From assembly GCA_025200525.1 (NCBI GenBank), contig CM045770.1, positions 131,778,200 through 131,842,199 of the forward strand: a DNA stretch of 64,000 bases, in the 5' to 3' direction. Positions 48,301-54,192 of this stretch are shown here, in pieces. Positions within the stretch are counted from its first letter, which is position 1. Each line of letters begins with the position of its first letter. The stretch comes from Camellia lanceoleosa. Taxonomy: Eukaryota; Streptophyta; Magnoliopsida; Ericales; Theaceae. Position numbers and translations under genes: made by a program. The notes under the pieces were generated by a model, which saw only the letters and a list, made by a program, of their open reading frames with translations, ran no database searches and was not told the origin of the DNA.

Positions 48301-51300
48301 ATTTCACGAAAACTTCTAGTGTCTATATAAGGCCATGGATTTGAGAATTCTATTGACTTCACTCGCACAAATCTTGCCTTTTGCCTTCTGTTACACACAA
48401 AATCTTAGTTTCTCTCTTACTTTCATACATTTTTCCCAGGCAACTAATCATTCAAGTGTGCACGAATGTTAAGGAGTCTTTATTTTGGGGTTGAATCTTG
48501 GGGTTGTTCATTGACCGTCCATACCTTTACATAGAGAGGCAACAATAGCTTTTGAATATCAAAATCGTGCCTCTTCGACCATAGGCCAATTTTTCCAAGT
48601 TTTTTTTTTTCCGTTGTGTATATATGTATAGATGTAGTCATATATATAGTTTTCATATACACAAATAACCCTTTCATTGTCTACAAACACCAACAATGGC
48701 ACTTTCATAGCCTACACCACCACAAGAACACCCTCACCTACTATCAATCATTGTCATCGCCATTATTGCTTGCCTATTGGCATCTATTTTTTTTTAAAAC
48801 TTAAAAGCAATACTAGAATGAAGAAATTGAGATTTGAGAAGTAACAGAGGGTTGTATTGGAGATAGAAGTGGTAAACCTAGATCTTGACAGGAAAGAAAA
48901 AATGGAGGCGGGTATGAAGAGCAATCCATAGTCAAGATGAAGGAGAAAGGGAGACCATGCATTTTGAGGAATCTCTTTTTAGGGGTGTGATGTAGAACTT
49001 CCTCTTTAAATGTGTGTGGAACTAGTGGCACTATATTGTTATGTTCCAATGATTCCTCAACATTCATTCAGGGACACAACAAGGAAGCGTGTTTAAAAAT
49101 GCAAATTGTTGTTTGTATCTCCCTAATGTCACAAGGGAATAGTGGTATCACTTTAGCCGTACCAATCATATCCTGCTTGTACATTGAAGGTGGAGATGAT
49201 ATAATGGTTTATGAAAAGGGGTGGGGTGGAGTTTGAATTATAAAGAAATGGGAGCAGGGTGTTGTGATAGATGGCTTTTGTTATGTCGGAGGAAGGAAGT
49301 GAGGAAGAGATGGATGTAGCCATTTGTGAGGTTGCATCTGTTTGGATCACATGGCTGTTGTTCCCTCTAGTTTGTGAATATCTTCTTTTTTTTTTTTTTT
49401 TGAAAAGTGATGAAGAATTTTATTAAGCATAAGCAAGAAAAAAAAGAGAGGACAAGGAGTCCTCAAACAATGAAAAAGGTCTAAATGAAAACCAAAAATA
49501 AACAAGAAAAACCAATCACTAAGGATGGCAAACAGCAGCCCAATCCCTAGAAATCAAGAAAAATGGAACTCCTTTAAAAGGTTGAGACACAAAACCCTAG
49601 AAATCAAGAAAAATGGAACTCCTTTAAAAGGTAGATACACAAAAGCCCAAAGCGAAGCCAAATATCTTGCCTTATCCAATAACAATTCAGCATTTGACTC
49701 ATTTTCATCAAAGATCGTTGCATTTCTCTCCAGCCATATAGACCAAAGATTTGGCTCTCTTAGTGCCTCCAAACCCTTCAAACCTAACAAGAAGCATGTG
49801 TGTGCATTCCATCGGAGCAACCCACTAATCGTCACATAGACCAAAAAGACGCTGCCATAATAAAAGAGCCACCAGACAATGAAGAAACAAATGATCTGCC
49901 GATTCCAAATTCCTCTTGCACATCACTCACCATTGAGGACAAAGAAAGTGATTAGGCCTTCTCCTTTGGAAGAGATTCCTTGAACTAAGGATCACATGAA
50001 AAACTTCACTTTATAGGAACAACTGCTTTCCAGATTTTCTTGTGAAGAGGAAAAAACTAGACAGAAGGTTTATCAATGAGTTTGTCAAATACAAATTTAC
50101 ATGAGAAAACCCCGAAGAAATGATACTCCAAACCCTTCTATCACCAGATGAAGATAAAGAAATCCCATCAATCAATGACAAAAAGGATGTCAACTCAAGA
50201 GACTCTCTATCGCTTAAATTCCTAAGAAAATTGAAATTCCAAGAGATTGCTGTCAGACTAGAACATGCCACCGACGCAATTGAAACATTCCGAGAACGGA
50301 CCAATCTATAAAGTAATGGAAAAGCTATATCGAAATAGGTAACCCCCATCCAAACATCCTCCCAAAACCGGATGCTAACCCCATTACCCACTTTCAAAAA
50401 TAGGAATGAAGACACTAGTGCATATAAACGAGAGATGGACTTCCAAGGAGACTGACAATTGCCTCTATTAACCATATTAGAATCTTTACCATTGGCTTGA
50501 ACTTCATACTTGCTTTTAATAATGGAACACCATAACGACTCGCTTTTCGGTAAGAAATCTCCACAACCATTTACTCAAGAGTGCAATGTTCCTAGCAACA
50601 ATATTCCCAATAGCAAGACCCCTTTTCTCCCTAGGGAGAGAAACAACCACCCACTTAACTAAGTGATCCCTTATATCCTTATCACACCCTTCCCAAAGAA
50701 AGCATCGCATCAATTACTCAATTTTTTTTATTTTTTATTTTTTTTGCAATCCTAACTAGAATCTTGAACAAAAGATAAAAAGTAGATAGGAATGCAACTC
50801 AACACTAACTGCACCAAAGTATATTTCTCCCCCCTTAACTCTCTTAGACAACAACACTCTCTTCCATCCTTCCAATCTTAACAAGGACAGGATTCCAAAA
50901 AGACTCTGCTAGAGAATCCTCCCCCCCCCCCCCCTCCCCCTCCTCTTAAATGGCAATCCAAATACTTAAGAGGAAACATCTCAATGGGACAACCCAACAT
51001 AGCCGCCATCCTTTGCACACAACTATGCTCCAGATTAATGCCCACCACACTACTCTTACTAACATTGACCTTGAGGCCAGAAACTACTTCCAAGATTCTC
51101 AAAAGTATTAACAAACTATCAACCTCACTTTCCTCCTTTGATGAGAAAAATAGTGTCATTTGGAAACTATAAATGGGTCACATAAATCTTATATCTCCCC
51201 ACCACAAACCCCTTGATTACACCCTTTTCCTTAGCTAAATCAATTAAGCTACCCAACACGTCTAGTACTAAAATGAACAGAAACAGTGACAAAGGGTCAC

Positions 51301-53692
51301 CCTACCTTAGCCCCCTAGATGCCCAAAAAGAATTCCTAGTCCTACCATTAACGATAACCGACATATTGCATGACGACACACACCCCCAAATCCACTTCCT
51401 CCACCTAGAACCGAAACCTTTCCTTTTCAAAATGAAATCCAAAATAACCAAATCCACATGATCATACGCTTTCTCGAAGTTCCCCTTGAAAATAACACCT
51501 ATCTTATGCAATCCCCTATACTCCTCAACAACCTCATTGGCTACTAAAACCACACCCAGAATTTGCCTTTTGTTCACAAAGGTACCTTGTAAAGGAGAAA
51601 TCGTTTCTCCAAGAACAGCCCCAAGCCTTTTGGAAAGCACCTTTCCCAAAATTTTGTAAAGCGAAGTAACTAAGCTAATGGGCCTAAAATCCCTAATCTT
51701 AACCGACTTTTCTTTCTTGGGAATAAAGCATAGGGACGATGCATTGGTGCACAAGTTAACCTCCCCACTCTCAAAAAATTCACCGAACACTCTCATTAAA
51801 TCTCCTTTCACAATGTCCCAATAGCCGTGAGACACTACCATTGAAAAGCCATCCGGGCGGGCCTAGAGCCTTATCTCTCTCACACTCGAACACAGCCTGT
51901 TGCACCTCACACTCATCGAAAGGTCTCTCGAGCCATCTGGCTTTAGAGATATCCACAGGATACTAACTAATGCTTTCAAGCCCTGGATAGTCCACTTCCC
52001 CATCAGAATAGAGGTTCGAATAAAAATTGAATATCTCATTAACATCAATCTTAAAACAAACAAACAAACAAAAAATCTCACTAACAATTTGATCCTCCTT
52101 AGTCACCACCAACCCCTGCCCAACCTCTAAATTCTTAACATAGTTCTTTTTCCTCTTCCCTTATGTAACTCTATGAAAAAACCTGGAATTGGTATCTCCC
52201 TTCTTTGCCTCCAAAAAATCTGTTCCCAAAAAACTAGCTCTTCCAATTTCAATCTAAGCATGTTCCTCTCATCCCTCAAAACCCTAGGCAACCCCTCCCT
52301 AATCTCCTTAACATCCAGTTCCTCAATACCCCTAATTAACTCCGCTTTTAACTCATTCAAATCACCAAAAAACTTCCCACTTCCACAATTTCAAGTTCTC
52401 CTTAACCCCTCTCAACTTTCTCATAAACTTAAAGCCCTCTCACCCATTAACTCTGCCATTCTCTCACCAATTAAAAGCACGATCCTCTAGCCATGCGTTC
52501 TCGAACCTAAAAGGAGATGGACCCCACTTAAAGGTGTAGCTCTCAAAATCACCAGACAATGATCCGAAACAACCCTCGGCAATCCCTCTTGCCTAATATT
52601 GGGAAACAACTCTTCCCATCCCAATGTGTGGAGAAACCTATACAACCTACAACACACAAGATTTTTCTGAATATTAGACCACGTAAACTGATCATTACAC
52701 AAGGGGAGATCAATCAATCCATACTCTCTAATGAGAGTCAAAATCCCTCATACTTCTATTTGTAGCCATCCCATTAAGCTTTTCCAAAATAAGCCTAACC
52801 ACATTGAAGTCACCACCGACACACACACACCAATTGTGAATGTTTTCTAAGCTCAAGGCTTCTTCTCTTTCTTCTAATAATGATCCTTCACCTCCTAGGA
52901 GAAAATTTTGGTTGGTGAATTAGGGCAGGAGGATAAGTGTGTTGAGACTGGTGTGTTTAAGAGGAGGGGGAGGATAAGTTGGGGTCCAGAAGTGAGTCCG
53001 GGTTGGGTGTATTTGCTGATGATTCAGGGTTAGCAAGGCAGGATCAGAAGTCAGTCCTCGTAGGGCGTGTCTGGGAGTCAGTACATACATAGCAAGATAC
53101 ACTCGATAACATTATACCATGACTGCAAACATGAGGCCGACCAATCCTGTGATTTAAAACCATGACTACCAACACACAATACCCATTTGGAAGAAAAAAA
53201 TATCCATCAATTTCACACAAATATCAGACTAATGACAATAAAAGATTAGATAGGCTGTGACTTGGAAACCAGTATAGCCCAAGAAAATTCACCAATCAAG
53301 CACTATATGTTTCCATTTAAACTAGCCCATTTAGATTAAATCTTTTAAGTATTACTTGATCCACATATCCAATCACCTAGATTCAGATAACTAGCTCATT
53401 AAATTAAACACAACAAGAAATGCAAATTCATAAATAAGTACATAGATCACAGTGTGAGGTAATAGAGAGAGAAACAAATAGAGGTGTACAGAGAGAGAGA
53501 GAGAATACCAGGGGATGATGAGGAAGAATTGGAGGGAAGTTGTGAGACATAAAGAGATGAATTGCTGCCAAAGAGAGTGCCAGTATAAAAAGAAGCAATC
53601 ATTACCAAGAGAGCCACCAATATCACCTGTCCCGACTTCGAATCGAACGCTGATGATGACCACAAGTAACCCCCCATTGCCTGCCCTTCCAC
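21806..53692 (-). CDS. PMT6/PMT7-like putative S-adenosylmethionine-dependent methyltransferase (7 exons)
   Basis: Seven exons with GT-AG boundaries (53509-53692, 39798-40212, 30106-30395, 25536-25919, 24250-24496, 24019-24157, 21806-21964) join in phase into about 605 codons, the usual PMT size. The protein is a type II membrane protein: a short cytosolic N-terminus, one transmembrane segment ([20 protein letters not shown]), then a lumenal PMT domain. Visible hallmarks are [42 protein letters not shown], the SAM-binding motif [74 protein letters not shown] and the end [10 protein letters not shown]. Plant PMTs sit in the Golgi and are implicated in cell-wall polysaccharide (pectin) methylation; that role is a family inference. 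From recalled family sequences it is closest to Arabidopsis PMT6/PMT7. No stop or frameshift was found in the joined frame. Introns are 13,296, 9,402, 4,186, 1,039, 92 and 2,054 bp. Confidence 0.92.
21965..24018 (-). other. PMT intron 6
   Basis: 2,054 bp without an identified gene. Positions 22740-23570 are less AT-rich, with repeated words such as CACTGCTCAAGT and CCGCTCAAGTGGTGGATCC, and may be an old transposon remnant; I could not define its ends. Confidence 0.5.
24019..24157 (-). CDS. PMT gene exon 6
   Basis: The acceptor ATGTAG precedes GTGTGAG, and the donor is CCTCAG|GTAATT. It encodes [40 protein letters not shown] and RVIRPQ, a conserved PMT block. It is separated from exon 5 by only 92 bp. 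Confidence 0.93.
24250..24496 (-). CDS. PMT gene exon 5
   Basis: The acceptor CCTTAG precedes GTATCAATC, and the donor is GACTG|GTAAGT. It encodes the second half-domain start [60 protein letters not shown] and [11 protein letters not shown]. Confidence 0.95.
24497..25535 (-). other. PMT intron 4
   Basis: 1,039 bp of ordinary AT-rich intron; no transposon terminus was recognised. Confidence 0.6.
25536..25919 (-). CDS. PMT gene exon 4
   Basis: The acceptor TTTTGTAG precedes ATGGTATTC, and the donor is AGTATAG|GTCTGG. It encodes [40 protein letters not shown], the [17 protein letters not shown] segment and a cysteine-spaced linker ending [12 protein letters not shown]. The open frame runs on into the intron for 15 codons, which is not coding. 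Confidence 0.95.
26584..26995. mobile_element. Degraded hAT-like element (GTGTC family)
   Basis: The left part ACTAAGCATGGACACAAAC and the right part GTGTCGTGTCGGACATGACA, then GGTGCTTCTTAG, resemble the better preserved element at 43211-43708 (GAAGCACCGACAC / GGTGCTTCTTAG). The ends are eroded and no 8-bp duplication is visible. Confidence 0.4.
27271..27599. mobile_element. MITE with GGCC...TTTG ends
   Basis: Ends GGCCATGTTTGTTAGGG and ACAATCAAATGGGGCC are imperfect inverted repeats, flanked by TTT on both sides. The interior carries repeats of ATAGTATATGATG and ATATGCAATACCAA. Non-coding, 329 bp. Confidence 0.6.
28246..28947. mobile_element. Non-autonomous hAT-like element
   Basis: Ends TTATGAAGCACAGATAC and GTATCCATATCCGTGCTTCC are imperfect inverted repeats, and the 8-bp sequence CTACTAGA is duplicated exactly on both sides (28238-28245 and 28948-28955). 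Subterminal GATAC/GTATC words recur many times (28285-28395 and 28865-28940). No transposase remains in the 702 bp. Confidence 0.85.
29129..29775 (-). pseudogene. Copia reverse transcriptase/RNase H remnant
   Basis: Minus-strand fragments in shifted frames match the end of a Ty1/copia polyprotein: [20 protein letters not shown], then [20 protein letters not shown] and TKHIEI (RNase H), and a tail [11 protein letters not shown]. Several frameshifts and stops separate these blocks. No LTR was recognised next to it. It lies in PMT intron 3 in the gene's own orientation. Confidence 0.75.
30106..30395 (-). CDS. PMT gene exon 3 (SAM-binding core)
   Basis: The acceptor TTGTAG precedes GTTAGGA, and the donor is AAAATG|GTATGT. 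It encodes [16 protein letters not shown], the glycine-rich SAM motif [57 protein letters not shown] and RVDWHEN. Start and end phases match exons 2 and 4 exactly. Confidence 0.95.
31060..31190 (+). pseudogene. LINE (L1-type) 3' ORF2 scrap
   Basis: The plus strand reads [20 protein letters not shown], then KH, a stop, then [11 protein letters not shown], matching the post-RT segment of plant L1 ORF2 (LEKLQRxFLWG...HLVNWxxVC). Only about 130 bp are recognisable. Confidence 0.6.
31752..31932 (-). repeat. Copia 3' LTR
   Basis: 181 bp, starting TGTTAGAATAGG and ending CTCTAAATCTACA on the minus strand. It includes a TATA box (CTATATAAAAGG, complement of 31801-31812). Confidence 0.92.
31933..31947 (-). 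other. Copia polypurine tract
   Basis: On the minus strand CAACTTGAGGGTGGG abuts the 3' LTR (TGTTAG...), the standard copia plus-strand primer. Confidence 0.85.
31940..34110 (-). pseudogene. Copia reverse transcriptase / RNase H (broken)
   Basis: Reading down the minus strand: linker and RT start ([20 protein letters not shown], then [20 protein letters not shown]), the [18 protein letters not shown] block, SLYGLKQ, the catalytic [11 protein letters not shown], and [18 protein letters not shown]. RNase H follows with [16 protein letters not shown] and [16 protein letters not shown]. Breaks include a frameshift near 33530-33560, stops near 33363 and between 33003 and 33114, TGG changed to TAG just after AFTDTD (about 32768), and a MITE at 32315-32685 splitting the RNase H. 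The YVDD residues remain, but the protein could not be made. Confidence 0.9.
32315..32685. mobile_element. MITE inside the copia RNase H region
   Basis: Ends TTTGTTTGGGAAACC and CCACTTCCCAAACGAGGCC belong to the TTTGGGAAG group. It splits the copia reading frame between WRSKKQ and [12 protein letters not shown], which rejoin on its two sides. The interior includes CGACGGACAATGTAGGCTGT and TGCCTACACTGTCACAGCC, an inverted pair. Exact ends are within a few bases. Confidence 0.8.
34120..35415 (-). pseudogene. Copia integrase (broken)
   Basis: Integrase pieces on the minus strand include [20 protein letters not shown], the region around the second catalytic Asp (LRCDMGG, where the family has RSDNGGE), the [17 protein letters not shown] block (one codon now TAG near 34682), and the [20 protein letters not shown] segment, then the GAG-pre-integrase end [14 protein letters not shown] block at 34294-34557. 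At least one frameshift and several stops make it non-functional. Confidence 0.8.
35416..36720 (-). pseudogene. Copia gag and start of protease (broken)
   Basis: A UBN2-type gag region is readable in one frame: [17 protein letters not shown], then a TAG (about 36568), then [40 protein letters not shown], and a second TAG at 36266-36268 before [25 protein letters not shown] zinc knuckle ([14 protein letters not shown], spacing C-2-C-4-H-4-C) lies near 35900. The protease active site reads [13 protein letters not shown], where the catalytic triplet D-S/T-G has become DSS. No gag start in frame was found. Confidence 0.85.
36960..37233 (-). repeat. Copia leader with degenerate repeats
   Basis: Between the primer site and gag, words such as CTGACCTTCTGAAGCAGAGA, TGCCCTAGGTGA and GGCCTCCAGGGCT recur with spacing near 60 bp. 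Such repeats are common in non-coding copia leaders. Confidence 0.6.
37234..38426. mobile_element. hAT-like non-autonomous element in the copia leader
   Basis: Ends CAAGGTTCTGAAAAGCGG and CCGCTTTTTAAAACCTTG are inverted repeats (15 of 18). The flanks CCTAGGAT (37226-37233) and CTTGGGAT (38427-38434) agree at 6 of 8, consistent with an aged 8-bp hAT duplication. Both ends are packed with CG-containing words (GCGGTTGCGGTCGC; ACCGTTACGTAACG), while the middle is AT-rich with a (TTA)n run at 37994-38026 and CT-rich runs at 38135-38200. No transposase is visible. Confidence 0.75.
37994..38026. repeat. (TTA)n microsatellite
   Basis: An uninterrupted run of about 11 TTA units within the hAT-like element. 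Confidence 0.95.
38478..38490 (-). other. Copia primer-binding site
   Basis: On the minus strand TGGTGTCAGAGCC directly follows the 5' LTR. It resembles the plant initiator Met-tRNA primer site TGGTATCAGAGCC, with one change. Confidence 0.9.
38491..38669 (-). repeat. Copia 5' LTR
   Basis: 179 bp, starting TGTTAGAATAGG on the minus strand, with a TATA box (CTATATAAAAGGGG, complement of 38536-38549). It is nearly identical to the 3' LTR. Confidence 0.92.
38815..39425 (+). pseudogene. Ty3/gypsy integrase tail and chromodomain remnant
   Basis: Plus-strand fragments in shifting frames match a chromovirus pol end: [27 protein letters not shown], a PRNFIREL block, a [16 protein letters not shown] block (second frame) and a chromodomain tail ([20 protein letters not shown], then DPILLEQHF). 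It ends near 39420. There are several frameshifts. The following 39426-39650 may be part of its 3' LTR but no boundary can be fixed. It is antisense to the PMT gene. Confidence 0.75.
39798..40212 (-). CDS. PMT gene exon 2
   Basis: The acceptor TGCTCGCAG precedes GTATTCC, and the donor is CAGAG|GTACCC. The 415-bp exon carries the conserved lumenal start of the PMT domain: the [16 protein letters not shown] cysteines, the [15 protein letters not shown] block, [39 protein letters not shown], and [19 protein letters not shown]. It ends two bases into an arginine codon. Confidence 0.95.
40314..40716. mobile_element. Tourist-like MITE with TAA duplication
   Basis: Ends GGCTCAGTTTGGTTAGA and TCTAAACAAACTAAGCC are near-perfect inverted repeats, flanked by TAA on both sides (40311-40313 and 40717-40719). 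It is 403 bp, non-coding, with the PIF/Harbinger target preference. Confidence 0.85.
41546..41715. repeat. Dispersed repeat beside the CCA tract, copy 1
   Basis: Shares CACTTACAAATTTAAGTGAC, TCTTAAAATGTAGGTTAAA and the following TTACTTAATGCAGACTAAA with 42350-42440. In both copies the CCA/ATCACC tract starts right after it. It looks like an AT-rich MITE half with the end AAGGTCATGTTTGAT. Confidence 0.6.
41726..42110 (+). repeat. CCA/CAT-rich degenerate trinucleotide tract
   Basis: Almost entirely ACC, CAC, CAT and CCG triplets, including an uninterrupted CCA run at 41783-41804. It continues in blocks at 42470-42519, 43089-43210, 43709-43757 and 45462-45555, separated by inserted elements. 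The Thr/Pro/His-rich open frames across it are composition artefacts. Confidence 0.85.
42150..42465. repeat. Dispersed repeat beside the CCA tract, copy 2
   Basis: Contains the partner of 41546-41715 (CACTTAAAAATTTAAGTGAC) plus an inverted pair GTATCAAACAACTTATTT / GTATCAAACACTACC type ends near 42155 and 42275. It is followed by ATGACCTCATCACCATTGAC, parallel to TTGACCTTACCACTGTTGTC after copy 1, so repeat and tract start were probably duplicated together. Confidence 0.55.
42520..43088. mobile_element. hAT-like element, CAGTGTTATTAAAGG family
   Basis: Ends CAGTGTTATTAAAGGCG and CACCTTTAATAACACTG are inverted repeats (15 bp exact), and CCCACCCC is duplicated exactly on both sides (42512-42519 and 43089-43096). 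The right part holds a direct repeat, AGCCTGGAACACTACAAGGC at 42926 and again at about 43003. Subterminal GCCTAGG/CCTTGGGCC words abound. 569 bp, non-coding. Confidence 0.88.
43211..43708. mobile_element. hAT-like element (GTGTC family)
   Basis: Ends TTATGAAGCACCGACAC and GTGTTGGTGCTTCTTAG are imperfect inverted repeats. The flanks CACTATCA and CACAACCA agree at 6 of 8. Subterminal GGACAC/GTGTCC words recur near both ends. It is related in its ends to 28246-28947. Confidence 0.7.
44377..45394. mobile_element. hAT-like element nested in another hAT-like element
   Basis: Ends CAGTGGTGGAGCCAG and CTACCTCCGCCCCTA are imperfect inverted repeats. CTCGCCTT is duplicated exactly on both sides (44369-44376 and 45395-45402). 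Near its right end are an A-run (45305-45327) and a G-run (45345-45355). It itself contains the MITE at 44569-44911. Confidence 0.88.
44569..44911. mobile_element. MULE-type MITE with GGGTAAATTACA ends (innermost insertion)
   Basis: Ends GGGTAAATTACAAATACACC and GGTGTATTTATAATTTATCC are inverted repeats. The 9-bp sequence TAAATTATA is duplicated exactly on both sides (44560-44568 and 44912-44920), the best duplication in this family. Confidence 0.88.
45570..46190 (-). pseudogene. LINE (L1-type) ORF2 remnant
   Basis: Minus-strand reading gives [32 protein letters not shown] and [20 protein letters not shown]. These line up with [31 protein letters not shown] and [20 protein letters not shown] in the LINE at 49385-52890. 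It is the post-RT part of a plant L1 ORF2, truncated at both ends. Confidence 0.75.
46415..46720 (+). pseudogene. Copia RT/RNase H remnant
   Basis: The plus strand reads [40 protein letters not shown] and then, frameshifted, ILSNMKD-like and [10 protein letters not shown], matching the copia segment GSLxYLxxxTRPDISYAVxxLSRYTxxP...ANWxxGSxD. It is short and broken. Confidence 0.65.
47040..48420 (+). repeat. LTR-like remnants
   Basis: Three pieces recall plant LTR sequence: TATAAATATATG with A/T-rich surroundings near 47270; ATCCCTGTGGATTCAACCTC, then TTCACGACGACTTGTACTTG near 47860-47925, as found at LTR ends of non-chromovirus gypsy elements; and ATCTATCCCACATTGATCAA, then GTGTCTATATAAGGCC near 48095-48335, as in copia-type U3 regions. 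No pair of ends or target duplication could be set. Confidence 0.35.
49545..49644. repeat. 50-bp direct tandem duplication in the LINE tail
   Basis: The unit starting CCCTAGAAATCAAGAAAAAT is present twice in a row (49545 and 49595), with two differences near its end. Confidence 0.92.
50516..52890 (-). pseudogene. LINE ORF2: endonuclease end and reverse transcriptase (broken)
   Basis: RT blocks include [62 protein letters not shown] (broken before QGDPLSP) and [18 protein letters not shown]. The catalytic FADD motif is altered: the strand reads HL-stop-FPNDTIF near 51150-51175. A G/C homopolymer at 50919-50935 adds a likely frameshift. The downstream piece [20 protein letters not shown] is recognisable. 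Non-functional. Confidence 0.85.
53509..53692 (-). CDS. PMT gene exon 1 (N-terminus and signal anchor)
   Basis: It encodes a start [11 protein letters not shown], with a second Met at 53677 that may be the real start (MGGY). Then follow a short SKSGQ region, a hydrophobic anchor of about 20 residues ([20 protein letters not shown]), and a serine-rich linker ending SSSSSP. The donor is CCTG|GTATTC at 53508; the exon ends one base into a glycine codon, completed by exon 2. The match to the family N-terminus and the exact phase fit link it to exon 2, 13.3 kb away. Confidence 0.85.
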
Positions 53693-53760
53693 TCTCTCTC
53701 TCTCTCTCTCGCTCTCTCTCCAGAGAAAGAAAGTCGTATATATATTTACGCAAGAGATGA
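53693..53760 (-). promoter_or_regulatory. PMT 5' leader with CT/GA microsatellite and possible TATA box
   Basis: Immediately upstream of the first ATG is a (GA)n tract on the gene's strand (complement of about 53693-53719), common in plant 5' leaders. A TATATATA stretch lies at 53737-53745. If it is the TATA box, the leader would be very short; the start site is not shown by the sequence. Confidence 0.4.
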
Positions 53761-53903
53761 TTCTTTGCCTTTCGAGAGATCAGAAGAAGCAAACTGACAT
53801 TTGTAGATTGACAGATCTTTCGACTGTGATAAGAGAGATTAGAGATAGAGAATGTAAGAGTAATTCAGGATGAAAGTCGAGCTCATTGACATTATATTAT
53901 AGA

Positions 53904-54007
53904 GATTAAAATGAAACAATAATGATTAAAATGAAACAATAATTTTGTCTAATCAAAATCTATTTAATTTATGAGTTTGTCTAATCAAAATCTATTTAAT
54001 TTATGAG
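53904..54007. repeat. Two tandem duplications upstream of the PMT gene
   Basis: A 20-bp unit (GATTAAAATGAAACAATAAT) occurs at 53904 and 53924. It is followed by a 32-bp unit starting TTTGTCTAATCAAAATCTAT at 53944 and 53976, both copies identical by eye. Confidence 0.92.
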
Positions 54008-54192
54008 TTACCAATTAAATTTATTAAAATTTTAAAATTTTTTATTTTTAAATTTAAAATTTATAAAAGTAAAATATATACAAAATTGATGATAAATTCA
54101 AGAAGGTATAAGAGAAACTTCAATCGTACTTTTTATTTTTTTGCTAACTAAAGTACAAAAATAATACACTCTTTGTTTTATCTAATTGATTT

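Larger units (their letters stand above)
49385..52890 (-). mobile_element. 5'-truncated L1-type LINE
   Basis: A minus-strand non-LTR element with a poly(A) tail at its 3' end (T-run 49385-49402 on the plus strand). ORF2 parts come in the right order: endonuclease end ([17 protein letters not shown] near 52800, then FTWSNIQ and VVSDHCLV near 52500-52740), reverse transcriptase (50880-52360) and the post-RT region (49850-50713). No intact ORF1 or endonuclease start was found, so it is probably 5'-truncated near 52890. It sits in PMT intron 1 in sense with the gene. Confidence 0.88.
40213..53508 (-). other. PMT intron 1 (13.3 kb, transposon-filled)
   Basis: The donor is at 53508 and the acceptor at 40213. 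Contents from the 3' side: a Tourist-like MITE, a CCA repeat tract with hAT-like insertions, LINE and copia scraps, LTR-like pieces and an L1-type LINE. Stretches 40717-41545, 48421-49384 and 52892-53508 show no gene; 52892-53100 is GT/AG-rich with open frames but no known domain. Confidence 0.8.

Noticed and set aside
50984..52490. Plus-strand open frames of 62-105 codons across the LINE
   Set aside because: Shadows of the antisense RT coding sequence; the minus-strand frames carry the RT motifs.
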